A stretch of DNA of 64,000 nt from Opisthorchis felineus. Taxonomy: Eukaryota; Platyhelminthes; Trematoda; Opisthorchiida; Opisthorchiidae. How positions within the stretch are numbered: position 1 is the stretch's first letter; the number at the start of each line of letters is the position of its first letter. The stretch is taken from assembly GCA_004794785.1 (NCBI GenBank), contig SJOL01007024.1:144928-208927 (forward strand). The letters are read 5' to 3'. The notes beneath the pieces are model-generated. The model was not told the origin of the DNA, did not search any database, and was given only the letters and a program-made list of their open reading frames with translations. The position numbers were made by a program, and so were the translations under genes. Shown here piece after piece: positions 1-10,545 of the stretch.

Positions 1-2550
1 CTTCTCCTTTCTGATGCCCCAAGGGTTGCGCAGGTGCTTGTAATAAGCTGTTTCTTTGACCGTCATGAAGTAATCTATCTTCGCTTGCCTTATTGTGTTG
101 TAGAGACGCGGTGGTCCTTGGACATTTGTAGCTCCTTCATGAGGCCACACGGGTGGGTGTGCTTAGTACATCCAAGCTTCGTTTTCTCGGCAAGCCACTT
201 GCAAGCCGTGCTTCTAATAAGCCTTACAAGGGACAGTGGGTACTGGCGATGGCACGTAACTCGTTTCCTCTAGAGTCACTGATAGCCTCGCCTAATGTTG
301 GTACCTCGGCCGTTACCGGTTTTCAATCATGAGGCCTAGTGTCGAAACTCTTGTCTCTCACCTTGAATGGCATCCTCAAACTAGTAAATCTCTGAGCATA
401 GTAGGCTTAAACTTCCAGCGGGGGTACCAGTGTATACCTAGTCAAGGTCACCCGGTTTTGTGACGAATATAACACTCCGTTTAATACTGCTACGCAGTGT
501 TCCCAAAATATTCCACTATAACCCATTCCATCACCTGATTTTCCTGTTTGTCTTCTGTTGCGATTTATCGCAACGCTACTTACACTTCTGTTGCTTTGCA
601 CCCGATTTTAGTCCTGAAATGCCCTCATTTGTCCACAAACACACCGGCTGCTCACACACTGAATAGTTTTCTGGAAGTTTTGGGTGCACACAACTGACTT
701 ATCTTATGCTGTCGTTTATCTTTGTACGACTGTGGTCATGTTTAACGGTATGCTGCCCATTGGTTGGTATCCCGCAGGGAACGATATAGCTACGGCTGTT
801 TTCTCACCCTTCGCCAAAAATCCTTCTAAATGTCATGACCTACTGGCTAAAAAAACACATATTTCGGGGGCTTACTGTCCGCCAGGGGTCTTTTCAGCTA
901 TTACACATTTTCCACCCCTTACTTGCTCAGATTGACCGCCGTGCACTCTCATACGGCGGCCCAAAGGCTCACAAGAAAGACATGCTCTTGTGCGCACATC
1001 AACAATTGCATTGTGCAGTTAACCCGCCGAGGTCTTCCACCACAATAAAATACACCCGCTTTTTAAATCCGGATACTCTTCGGTCGCCGCACCAAAGAGT
1101 CTGATTGCACCAGACAGTGTTACTTTCCTTTGTTTATGCGCCAAATTCTTTTCAACCCATCCTCATCATCTGCTATGTTATCCCATTTTGGAGGTAGCCG
1201 AACATCATCCGCTTGTGTTTATAAACTACCACTGCCACATCCCATCGAAACAAATTCCAGTCAGCATTTTTAAGCTCTCGTAGAGGTGTACTGCGGTTTC
1301 TTCTGCAGAGAACTGCCTGCCCGTGAGCCACCGATAGATAGTCATTTTGGATCAGACAGAAGTATCCCCGAATCTTTATGGCCCCTTGAATACCACCGCA
1401 CGACTCAAACACTTTACATGGGACAAGCGCTTTCTACTCAAGTTACGGCTAAACCCTCGAAGGCATTGCAAACAATAATATCCATCGATTGGTCCTATTC
1501 GTTATATTAATCTCTGACCAGAAACTTGCATTGGGTCAATTTTATACACCGCTTCTTTACATTTCCCTACACTGAAAGCTTCGCAAGACCGCCATGCGTC
1601 TATTTGTGACCCTTTTTTCACCTCCTTTGGGGATTAAACTACCGGTCTATGGGAGATGAACTATAGTTAACATCCAGCCAACATTTGGTGAGATCTCAAT
1701 ACCCTGTTGCAGCCAGTCTTAGCCAAGTTCAGTAATCCAGGTGAATCCGCTTCCCGAAGTGCTTACGTGTTTATGGCCATCGTACAGGCACGTTTCACCC
1801 GTCACTGAGCTCTCCAGTTTTGCCCACAGCGCTGGTCTTTGCGGCCAGAGTGGCAGAAACCTCTAGATGTATACAAGTCGAAGGCTACACGGCCACTTCT
1901 CCCCTACAGCTACATTACCCCAGAGGTTCTACTCCATGGAACTTCATTACCCCAAACCAATCTTACGTGAACACTCTACAGAAAAAGTCCGTGAGGAGGC
2001 GATTTCCAGTCCGATGGGGCACTTCGATTACACGCGAATTTTCCCGAAAATTTTCCGAAAATTTTCATATTTTCATAATTTCTGTGCCTCATTTACACCA
2101 GTAGTGCATTTTATTTTTCCGGGCGGAAATTAGGGTGGTGGCCTGCCTTCGTAAGCTCTTTTGGCAAATCTTTTATAAACAGCGGTTTCGTATCTTACGA
2201 AGTGCCATCTTGTCTTCCGAATCTCTTGCAGTTTTCCAAGAAATATAAGCTAAGACCCCATCTACAGAAGGTGACGGATTCTCCTGGGTAGCTTCTGGTT
2301 CTTTCGACTGCGCGCTGGTTTCTTTGGAATAAAAGCGGTGTGATCTTTGTGAATTTTCTGGGTGTTGGTCCGCTAAGTCCTTTTTACTGAAGCTTTTCTC
2401 AGTTCAAGCCTGTAAAGAAGGTGCGCTTTCCTGAGCAGTTCTCTTTGCAGCGCTTTCGAATACATGCCTTAGGGTTAACATTCCTGATTCGGTAGCAAAG
2501 AAGGAAGCGAAAGTCAGTACGCGGTAGCCACCGTGTCAAAAAAGCCTCCA
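1..2550. other. No recognised gene; unassigned DNA
   Basis: I see only short open frames on both strands, none with splice signals, a family motif or a repeat relationship to the rest of the window that I can defend. The only local structure is a short near-repeat of a cgaaaattttc-like unit around 2030-2075. The plus-strand frame at 1820-2104 is the longest but reads as low-complexity and has no convincing exon borders. Confidence 0.4.
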
Positions 2551-2567
2551 TAATAATAATAATACTG

Positions 2568-2573
2568 TTTATT
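2568..2573 (-). promoter_or_regulatory. Putative poly(A) signal AATAAA of the retroelement
   Basis: On the minus strand AATAAA lies immediately upstream of the ATT-rich tail that ends the repeat. The same hexamer sits at the equivalent place in copy 2 (14963-14968). Confidence 0.45.
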
Positions 2574-4205
2574 CCAAACTAGTGGGTGGCATACCTTCAG
2601 GCATGATCACAATGTTACAGCCAGAATAAGAGCATGACTGGTGGGGTTTGTGGGTACTGGAAAGTTCGTGGAAAATGGACGGTGACATAGACAGTTGGCA
2701 TTACCCGAAGTAGACTTGTTCACGCCTGAGGCGGCATAGGTAGGGAGCCGTAATGGGGAACCTATCAGATGAGGCAGGATACTATCGTTAAGATTTGAAA
2801 GTGGCGGGCAAAAACAATACGAGGCAGGCATAGCAAGAGGCTTCCTGTCTGGTACGTGATAAAACTAATAAGAGAAAAACTTCAATCTGCAGAAAAAGTG
2901 GAACCAGAATAACGGATCAGGAGAGGCGGCAGAACTGGCACGATCTGACCGGCCAATTTGAACTGAAGCCTAAAACCCTTACCGAGGCATCGTAGCCTCG
3001 GGCTGTTGGGCGTATGGCCAGAGTCACGAAAAGCGTAGGTGGGGTAATATGCTGTACGGGTAAATGGTAATAGGAAACTCAGAATCACAGTGTGCAGCGA
3101 AACTGGAGAGACTCACTAGTGTTGCTGCTGGAGCGGGATCGGGTGTAAAAGTTCCTTGGGAGAAGGAGTTCACGCAAACGCACAAGAAGGAACGCGAACT
3201 GCACGGAGAATGACCGAATTGGTGAGGAGCACAAAGTAAAAGACGTTGAGATGTTTAAATCTAATGGAAGGTCCAGCAGATCGGAATGAACGCCTCCCGG
3301 AGGCAGCTTGGACCAGATGAAGACTTTGATTGTGGTTACAGGTAAGGGAACGAGTAGGCGAGAGGGCGCAGTCAAAGTAGGAGGTGAACAGTTGTGGGTA
3401 TGCTATCAAATTGGGTATGACAGTGCCGTGCCGTTACTGCACTGTGATACGTCAGTTTCTGGATAGCCCCGTGATGGACGTCGTGATTGAGGTAGTTGGG
3501 CTGGGATGCGCAGTTTTGTGAGCATCGGAATGTTGTGGGTTTTCCAGGGGATTCCGCAGGGAGACCAAAACCAATGTAGTATCGCAGATATTATTTGTTT
3601 TTTTTCGGTCGGGGATCTCTTCAGATGTAATGCACAGATCGAGTGGAGTGGATAATGGACAAACAGGGCGTCCATAGCACGTATCACCGCAGGTCAAAGC
3701 TTAGGAAGAAGATGAGGTGGGATGAGATCACTAAGGCCTAGATAGTTATTGGAGTCATCAGACAGGATATAGTCCTTTAAGAAAAAAACGGAACGTTTGC
3801 TACAGATAGGGTGCTGATGACAAGCGGTCAAATGAGAGGGGATAAGGATGGATCTGCGCTAAGTTGTCTAGTCATCAAAGCCAAGCTGAGATTTCTAATT
3901 TATGCTATTATACTACCTGAGATAGAGGACAGTTCGATGTAGTTGGCAGAGTTGTGGCGTGGGAAGGGAAATCTAACACGTAGGAACTGGTTGAGGTGGA
4001 ACTTCTGAGGTGGTGAACTAGATTTCCCGGAGGTTAATAGTGAGTTGGACAATACTTGGACAATCTTGTTTGGAAGGCGAACGTGAGGGGAGTGGTCTCC
4101 GATCCCCGGGGCACTACTAGCAGCTTCAGTCTATAAGTGGTGCATGGCAAAAAAGACTTTCGAGTCTAGCCTCGCATGCTGGTAGTGGAGGGACTGGAGT
4201 CTCAC

Positions 4206-4244
4206 TATATATATATATATATGTGTATATATATGTATATATAT
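4206..4244. repeat. TA-rich microsatellite
   Basis: Imperfect TA dinucleotide run with TG interruptions. It lies inside copy 1 of the duplicated module. Copy 2 has only a much shorter TA-rich trace at the corresponding place (about 16650-16670), so the run expanded after the copies separated or was lost in copy 2. Confidence 0.9.
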
Positions 4245-5258
4245 TGTACGTTTCCACTCCTGGGAGCAGCAGGTAGGTATTTTTTGTTTAGTTAACGAGC
4301 TGGGTTTTGGTGCTGTGTAGCTTCAATTCTGACGAAGGCAGCTACAGCTATGCGCGTCGATGTAGGCCATGGGCATCGCAGATTATCTTCAGATTATCCC
4401 AGGTATATGGTTATTTTGACAGACGGAATGCCTGTTGTTTTCTCATCTGTAGTGTATTGCGTTGCCAGATAAATAACTCAACCGAGGCGAGTCCAACACC
4501 AGCAGCAACACACGGAAGACAGCAGTGCTGTTCTTTTAATTTCCCGAATTTAAAGGCCAGGCTCAGAACCACCGGCGATGGACGATGCACCCGTGCTACT
4601 GCAGGGGTGGCGGGTATACGAACGTACCATGGTGAAGCGTAACAGAGCCACCCCTCCTGTAAGACGTACCCGTCCACCACACGAGGTTTTCATCCCTCGT
4701 GCATGCTACCAGAGCTGCAAGGTGGAAAACCATCCAAGCAGTCATAAATGCGGTTTGTGCATTAAAAAAATACTCCAGCTACCAGTTTTTTTTGGTCGGG
4801 GGGAAGCAAGGCCAGTAAAAACAGCTCAGTCAATTCGAACAAGCAAACGGCAAACAGACGCTGGCTGGCAAGTCGCGGAGGAGCCAAGTGAAATGACAGT
4901 TGCCAGTGGGACAATGGGAATGAAATGGTGATATTCAGGGCGAATGCACTATGGCTAAACGGCGACTGAGCATTGGCGAGCTGCCATGTCAAGCAGAGGC
5001 GTACCGCGATGCCGTGTGTGTGAGTGTTTAGTGAGCTGGGGAGCAAATCGTCAAATGGATATGATGTATAGGTATACATATATAATGGCGTATAGTAATG
5101 AAGAAAAAAAGCTGACTTTGGTTTTTTTGTCAGTTAGAGTTAGGCCGAGAGCACCAATAGCTAGACAGAGCTGATAGAGTAATCCGGGGTAGTGACTTTA
5201 CTAGAACGAGGTATAATCAGGATATTTTTCTTGCCCACTAACTGTATCGTCGCTAGAC

Positions 5259-8200
5259 TCAAATGCGCATTGGACCCGATTCATAGAGGAGGTCGGGGGG
5301 TAGTTGGGTATTTAGTAAGGCGGCAGCAGTTTCACAGGTAAGGAATTTGTCCACGGACTGAGAAAAAGTATAATGATGCGTGATGTTTCGCAGCCGCTCA
5401 GGAAGGCTGTTCCAGATGCGAGCATAGTAAACTAGAAAGAAGTAGTGGCGTAGGTTTGTACGAGCTGGAGGACACACTAAGAGGTTGCAGGAGTTACGGA
5501 ATCTGTAGCGAGGACGAGGGTTTACGTTTGGTCTAGCCTCTGCTATAAAGGCGTTTTTGTGCAGCAGACGGTGTAAGAGAGTTAGATTCATCTTAAACCG
5601 TCTGAGCCACAGTGGTTCGAGGCCTAGGATTTGACAGCGGGAGCGGTAAGAGAGAGGGTTGGACCGAGGGAACAGTTTTTTCGTGAATGAGCGTTGGACG
5701 CTTTCAATTGCAAGTCTACAACTTTGGGTATAAAGGGAGGAGAATGAGGGACAGAATTCCACGATTGGTCGTACGCATAGCTTAAAAATTGCAACCATTG
5801 TGTCTGGAAGGTGAAAGGAGCGTAGTATTAAGAAGCTGAGCCTGCGTGCTCGGGCGACCTGGAACTGCACCTGGTGGGAAAAGCTAAACGAACAGGAGTA
5901 TCTGAGGCCAAGATCTTTGATCTCCGTGGAATGAGGGATAGGATTTCCATTAATTGTGAAAGCATCTGCCGGGAGGGAGCAGCGGCAGGAAGTTATGCAG
6001 GATTTCGTGGAGGAGAAGCTTAAGCCAGAGTCGCTTGACCAGCGAGTCAGTGAATCTAGGTCTTGCTTAATCTGATTAAAGGTAAGGGCTTGTGCGGTGG
6101 GGGGGAATGTGTACGCGATTTTTATATCGTCCGCGAAGAGGAAGACCTTACCATGGGATATGGCTCCGAAGACGTCGTTAATGTACAGTAGGAAGAGGAT
6201 GGGGCCTAGCACACTTCCTTGAATGACTCCACTGGTGATCGATAGTGGAGCTGATTGTATGCCCCCGATTTGTGTTATCTGCGTCCTGTCCGATAGGTAG
6301 GAGGCGAACCACTTAAATAAGGTTCCAGTGATGCCGACGGTACTAAGTTTATGTAGCAGGGATGCATGGGGGACCTGGTCAAAGGCTTTTTGAATGTCCA
6401 GGTAAACTGTTACAGTGGAGTAACCAGCGTCGTAGGCTGCTGTGATGGTCTCAAAGAAGTGAAGCTGGCAGCCACTTACGGATCTTTGAGACAGGAATCC
6501 ATACTGCCGGTCATCTATGGCATTAGTAGTCAGGAGGAACTTGGTTAATGGCTTTTTGACGAGACGTTCAAGGGTTCTCATTAGGAGGGAGGTATGGTGT
6601 ATTCCCCTGTAGTTGGAAGGAGTTTGTCTAGATCCTGATTTGAAGCGCGGGTGGATTATAGATTTCTTCCACTGGGAGGGGACGATTCCATGGTTTATAG
6701 AGTGGGTAAAAAGACTTAATACAAGGATTTCAATATCTTGTCCGCCTTGTCTCAGAACACGGGGTGGAAGGCCGTCAGCCCCTGGCACAACAGAGTCCTT
6801 AATCTTTAGAAGAAGGGAAGAAACGTCGGCTAAGGAGATGGTTACGTTACTGAGAGTCGGGTGTTTACTCTGAACTTTAAGGGTTTGGAGATATGCAGCA
6901 GTGGGTATGGGTTTGGAGTTGCAAGGAATGGGTAAGTAGCAGCTGGCGAAGTAAGCGTTTAGAAGGTCTGCTATACTGACAGGATCAGTGATGGGGCCAC
7001 TATCTGTGAAATGCAAACAAGCAATTGAGTGGCTGTTTGGGGTGCAACGCCTACGGAACAGTCGGCTGAGTAATTTGGTATGGGAAGGAGCTCTGAGGAC
7101 GGTGTTTTCTTCTTGGCGTTCGAGAGATACCCGCAAGAATTCTCGGTCAGTAGAGAGTTTATTGATGAGAATTAGTAAGGAGAAGTCCTGAGATTTCCGA
7201 TATTCTCTGCTAGCCCGATGTATTTTGGCATCCAAGGTTTTTAATAACTTATCGTGGCCGTAGATACTGGAGTGAAAACGTTTTACAGGAGAAACAAGGT
7301 GAAGAGCGGTCAATAGGTTTTGGTAAAAGATGTCACAGACGCGGTGTGTGTTTGTCGAGAGGAAGAAGTCATCCCAATTCTGGGAAGCCAGGGTGGACGA
7401 AAAAGCTTGGAGAATATCCAGAGAGAGGAGATGAAACAGGGAGGGATTCAGAGGAGCAGTTTGTCCGCAACTGACTGCGTTGCAAGAAACGACGCAGTGA
7501 TCACTTCCTGGGAAGCGCGGGCCAACTGCAGCAGTAGCCAAATGGCCATCGTTGGACAATATTAGGTCCAGGGTATGTAAGCCACGAGTGGGGCTACGTA
7601 CAATTTGGGACCAGCCCTCCACACTAAGTTGGGCAAGCAGTGCGGTGTAACGGGCGGGGCCCGTAGTGGGAAACCAGGAGATATCCGGCAGGTTGAAGTC
7701 ACCCAGCAGAAATTTAGACGAGTGAGGAAGGGCATGTGCAGTGGAGATAATACGGGAAAGGTCAGCAATAGAGGCGGGGGAGGGGGCCGGTGGTAGATAC
7801 ATACATCCTACTAGTACAGGTCGTTTGGTCTGTTCTGTAGATATCCAAATGGTCTCTGGAATCCCTTCCAGGGAAGAATCATCAAAGGAGGTTGCACGAA
7901 GTTCTGATTTGGAATAGATGGCACAGCCGCCGCCTCTTGAGTTTTTCCTATCAGAGCGGTGAATATCATAGCCAGGGATTGAGATGGCCGTGTCTGGTGT
8001 TTCATCTGTGAGCCATGTTTCGGTCACGCAGATCATACTTGGTCGTGCGATGGCGCTAATTGCTCGGAGATTATGGATTTTGGGCAATAACGAGCGGGAA
8101 TTGAACAACATTATTGACAAGCTCATTGGAGAGCAAACAGTATTAAGTAGGAACTTTGTAACCTCACTGACGGAGGGGTTTGGTACTGGGGGGACTTGGT

Positions 8201-8303
8201 AGCTAGCGGAGGGGTAGTATGAAGCAGGGTTCAGGGTCTGCAGAGGAGTATTCAATACTGGTGGTAGATGGGTAAATAGTCGGGGTAATAGGTCTGAGCC
8301 CAC
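5259..8303 (-). CDS. CR1-like ORF2: endonuclease plus reverse transcriptase
   Basis: An uninterrupted 1014-codon frame. Residues about 62-275 form an exonuclease-endonuclease-phosphatase (APE-type) endonuclease: ETW at 95-97, RGGG at 123-126, GDFN at 201-204 and SDH at 267-269. Residues about 490-770 form the reverse transcriptase: PGADGLPP near 507-514, QYGF at 600-603, YLDIQKAFD at 634-642, the GVIQGSVLGP palm segment at 692-701 and catalytic FADD at 723-726. The C-terminal part ends with the CR1-type tail containing NSLPERLRN. In this family the endonuclease nicks genomic DNA and the enzyme reverse-transcribes its own RNA at the nick. Length and domain order are normal for CR1 ORF2, although the true start is uncertain. 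The lack of stops or frameshifts, in a window where every other RT is wrecked, suggests a recent insertion. Confidence 0.92.
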   Translation of the reverse strand: MGSDLLPRLFTHLPPVLNTPLQTLNPASYYPSASYQVPPVPNPSVSEVTKFLLNTVCSPMSLSIMLFNSRSLLPKIHNLRAISAIARPSMICVTETWLTDETPDTAISIPGYDIHRSDRKNSRGGGCAIYSKSELRATSFDDSSLEGIPETIWISTEQTKRPVLVGCMYLPPAPSPASIADLSRIISTAHALPHSSKFLLGDFNLPDISWFPTTGPARYTALLAQLSVEGWSQIVRSPTRGLHTLDLILSNDGHLATAAVGPRFPGSDHCVVSCNAVSCGQTAPLNPSLFHLLSLDILQAFSSTLASQNWDDFFLSTNTHRVCDIFYQNLLTALHLVSPVKRFHSSIYGHDKLLKTLDAKIHRASREYRKSQDFSLLILINKLSTDREFLRVSLERQEENTVLRAPSHTKLLSRLFRRRCTPNSHSIACLHFTDSGPITDPVSIADLLNAYFASCYLPIPCNSKPIPTAAYLQTLKVQSKHPTLSNVTISLADVSSLLLKIKDSVVPGADGLPPRVLRQGGQDIEILVLSLFTHSINHGIVPSQWKKSIIHPRFKSGSRQTPSNYRGIHHTSLLMRTLERLVKKPLTKFLLTTNAIDDRQYGFLSQRSVSGCQLHFFETITAAYDAGYSTVTVYLDIQKAFDQVPHASLLHKLSTVGITGTLFKWFASYLSDRTQITQIGGIQSAPLSITSGVIQGSVLGPILFLLYINDVFGAISHGKVFLFADDIKIAYTFPPTAQALTFNQIKQDLDSLTRWSSDSGLSFSSTKSCITSCRCSLPADAFTINGNPIPHSTEIKDLGLRYSCSFSFSHQVQFQVARARRLSFLILRSFHLPDTMVAIFKLCVRPIVEFCPSFSSLYTQSCRLAIESVQRSFTKKLFPRSNPLSYRSRCQILGLEPLWLRRFKMNLTLLHRLLHKNAFIAEARPNVNPRPRYRFRNSCNLLVCPPARTNLRHYFFLVYYARIWNSLPERLRNITHHYTFSQSVDKFLTCETAAALLNTQLPPDLLYESGPMRI

Positions 8304-8406
8304 GGCAGGAGGTACTGTAATAGGCTCAGTATAGGGTACGGAATGACTTTGGGAGGAGGGCGTGCAGTTGAATGCAGAGTTGTCGGCCGTGTCGTCTTCT
8401 GCATCG

Positions 8407-9197
8407 TCAGGTGTGGAGGGGGGTGGATGTAAAAACAGGTGATGGTCGTGGAGGGCTGGGTGGCTGCCGAAAATGGTGTTCAGGTGGGACGAAATTTGGT
8501 GGGTCGGACAGTGGGAACGGATGAGCGTCGGAGCTTGTCCCCGGTCGTTGTGAGTACGAGTTTCTTCCAGGCTCGTTGTGTGTATAGCTTGATGTGCCTT
8601 TTAAAGGCCGTAAATGTGGAGCTACGCGTGGCTTCGGAGGAGGCGGGTTAGGTAGCGATGTAGGTAGCTGCCGAATAGGGATCTCAGGCATATAGCATGC
8701 GGGTGGCCAGGGGGGCAGAGCTTGATAGGGACTAAAGGTACGTAACGCTGGTTGTAGTTTGGGGATTCTGCCAAGGACAAGGCTAGCATGGGGTGGGGGA
8801 ACACAGGTGTATTTATGTACCGTGCGGGGTATGGTCGGGTTTGTAGACGAAGGGCCAATAGTGGGAATTCGGGGAGTTTGCACGGGCGAAGGCGTTGCAA
8901 TACCAGGCTTTCATAGTAAGTGTTTGAGCCCGAGGACGCGCTTTGGTGGCAGGGGCGAAGTTATATTAGGTCAGGGGGTCTGGAGCAAGAGACTATGTTC
9001 TCATCTTCGAGCGTAGCACCTGGTAGAGGCTGGTGGGATACTGCATGAGCCATCACAGCGGTGAATTTTGTTGGTGTGATTGAAGTCAGAGGTGGCATAG
9101 GCAGGTGTCCAAGGGTAGAAGTGGAGGGCTCATGGTCAGGAGGAAGGGATGCGGGGCATGAGGCCGTCATGCCGGTTTGTGTGGCATCAGGCCACAA
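8407..9197 (-). pseudogene. Proline-rich linker, probable decayed end of ORF1
   Basis: Between ORF1 and ORF2 on the minus strand lie open pieces in two frames: 9197-8961, 8900-8622 and 8883-8407. All are rich in Pro, Ser and His, with short runs such as NPPPPKPR. They read like one proline-rich region broken by stops and at least one frameshift. The sequence from 9446 to 9198 also carries stops in each frame. I take this as the damaged C-terminal part of ORF1 or the ORF1/ORF2 spacer. No domain is recognised. Confidence 0.45.
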
Positions 9198-9446
9198 GTT
9201 GGCATCACGGTATAACGAGCTTGGGCGTGCAGCGGTTACAGGATAATGAAGATCAGGGAGAGGATCAGTGATGCAGCATTAAGCTTTAGGGGATAATTCG
9301 TCAGCTCCAGCATTTGGAAGGGCAGCTGTAAGTCCGATCGGTTTAGAACAAGCTTCACTGATGTCGGGGGTCGGGTGGGTGCCCAACGAAGCTAGAGATG
9401 GTTGTAGAAGTGGTCGGGACAGTTGGCCGATTCGGTAAGCTGTTGT

Positions 9447-10397
9447 TTAAATCGGGGGTTCTCCGGGAACTGTGTAACCTGTGTCATCTGTGATAAGACT
9501 TGCGCAGCCTTCCAAGGGGTTGGTTGCATGGGAGGTCTGAGATTGAATCACACCAAGAGTATTTACTGGTGCAGATTGTTGAAGGGAAGATGAATCCGTT
9601 TGATAGTTATCAGTAGTCGCCTCTAGAAATTTGGAGAGTGAATTCCTTGTGAGCTGTCTTTGTAGTCGAGTGCGGGCAGCTTCGACCTTCAGGGTCTGGA
9701 ATGATTGGGTGGAGGACAGAAGGGCCTGAGATGTTAACAGGCGCGTTGCATCCTTTTCATCTCTAAATTGCATTAGCATTGGGCAACGCAAGGATGGTTT
9801 CGACTTTCGAGCAGTACAGACTGTGTCACGCATGTTACATGCTGTCAGGATGGCGGCTTTTGTGCGTTCCACCAGGATGCGATCGGGAGCGTTGTATATT
9901 AAGACCTGTTTACGGCATTCCATACGCCGACTAATCTCGAAGGCGAGTGTGTCAATAAAGGCTGAAGCTTTTGCAAGATCTGATGGATCACACATTGCAT
10001 CGGGAGTTAGAAGGAAGGCTAGTGTGTGCATGCTACTGTGGGATGTCAGTTCGCTCCCCATCTTAGGCACACGAGTACTGAGATTTGCCAGATCAGCATA
10101 GAGCTGAGATTTCCTTGATAAAGAGGAGGGGAGACGGCTACTGAGTTGGGCTGGAAGGAAAATGTCGGTTAGTACAACTGAGCAGTCTGAATTTAACTGG
10201 GGCACTCTGTCGACTGACCTTGAGGAGTGAGGTGTTTGAGTGTTCGGCCTTTTGCCTGCAAGGCGCTTCTTTGGACACAATGAGGATGAAGGACGATGGG
10301 GAGTCAGGGTCCAGCAACCGCTTAAGGGAAGATGGGAGTGGTGGCATTTTTCGATTCGATTTAGGTAATAGTTAGCCTCGCTGGAATGGTGCTGCAA
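9447..10397 (-). CDS. CR1-like ORF1, nucleic-acid-binding-type protein
   Basis: A 316-codon frame upstream of ORF2 in the same element. Residues about 160-235 have the pattern of the RRM-like segment found in CR1/L2 ORF1 proteins: a hydrophobic strand (KQVLIYNAPD), then basic residues, then an aromatic-plus-acidic strand (MQFRDEKDATRLL). Family ORF1 proteins bind the element RNA and act as chaperones during integration. A helical, Leu/Arg-rich stretch follows. The frame stops at GEPPI, and the downstream proline-rich coding appears broken, so this may be a truncated ORF1. Which Met is used is unclear. No zinc knuckle is visible. Confidence 0.6.
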   Translation of the reverse strand: MQHHSSEANYYLNRIEKCHHSHLPLSGCWTLTPHRPSSSLCPKKRLAGKRPNTQTPHSSRSVDRVPQLNSDCSVVLTDIFLPAQLSSRLPSSLSRKSQLYADLANLSTRVPKMGSELTSHSSMHTLAFLLTPDAMCDPSDLAKASAFIDTLAFEISRRMECRKQVLIYNAPDRILVERTKAAILTACNMRDTVCTARKSKPSLRCPMLMQFRDEKDATRLLTSQALLSSTQSFQTLKVEAARTRLQRQLTRNSLSKFLEATTDNYQTDSSSLQQSAPVNTLGVIQSQTSHATNPLEGCASLITDDTGYTVPGEPPI

Positions 10398-10545
10398 AGC
10401 TTATAACTCAGGAAGGCCTAATCAAGCGGGAAGGGGTTGGAGGGATAGTTGAGTGCGATTATAGATGCGGTGTGCTAAAAAGGTAGCTAATTGCTATACT
10501 ATAAGTAAGTAAAACGCTACGGTCGGGCTAGGATCCAAAAAATAT

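Larger units (their letters stand above)
2551..4530 (-). repeat. Retroelement 3' module, copy 1 of a direct duplication
   Basis: This segment is repeated in the same orientation at 14948-16975. The first part, 2551 to about 3922, is almost identical in both copies: I see one substitution near 3753, one extra T in a poly-T run, a difference in the ATT tail and one short insertion. Beyond 3922 the match continues to about 4530 but drops to something like 80 percent. Read on the minus strand it ends with AATAAA followed by ATT repeats, the usual look of a CR1-type 3' end. The small minus-strand frames inside (2607-2831, 2882-3088, 3085-3375, 3170-3409) are conserved between copies only because the DNA is; I do not recognise them. 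Confidence 0.85.
2551..10545 (-). mobile_element. CR1-like non-LTR retrotransposon, near full length
   Basis: On the minus strand this stretch contains, in order, a short leader, an ORF1-like frame (10397 to 9447), a proline-rich broken stretch, an intact ORF2 with endonuclease and reverse transcriptase (8303 to 5259), and about 2.7 kb of mostly non-coding sequence. That sequence ends in an AATAAA signal and an ATT-repeat tail at about 2551. Order and domains match the CR1/Jockey group. The 5' limit near 10545 is a guess. The 3' limit is supported by the ATT tail and by a second copy with the same end at 14948, but a 2.7-kb 3' region is long for CR1, so 2551-5200 could instead be a separate element lying downstream. 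I found no clear target-site duplication, which is usual for CR1. Confidence 0.65.

Noticed and set aside
8439..9246. Plus-strand Gly/Val-rich frames opposite the CR1 ORF1 region
   Set aside because: They are antisense shadows of the proline-rich minus-strand coding.
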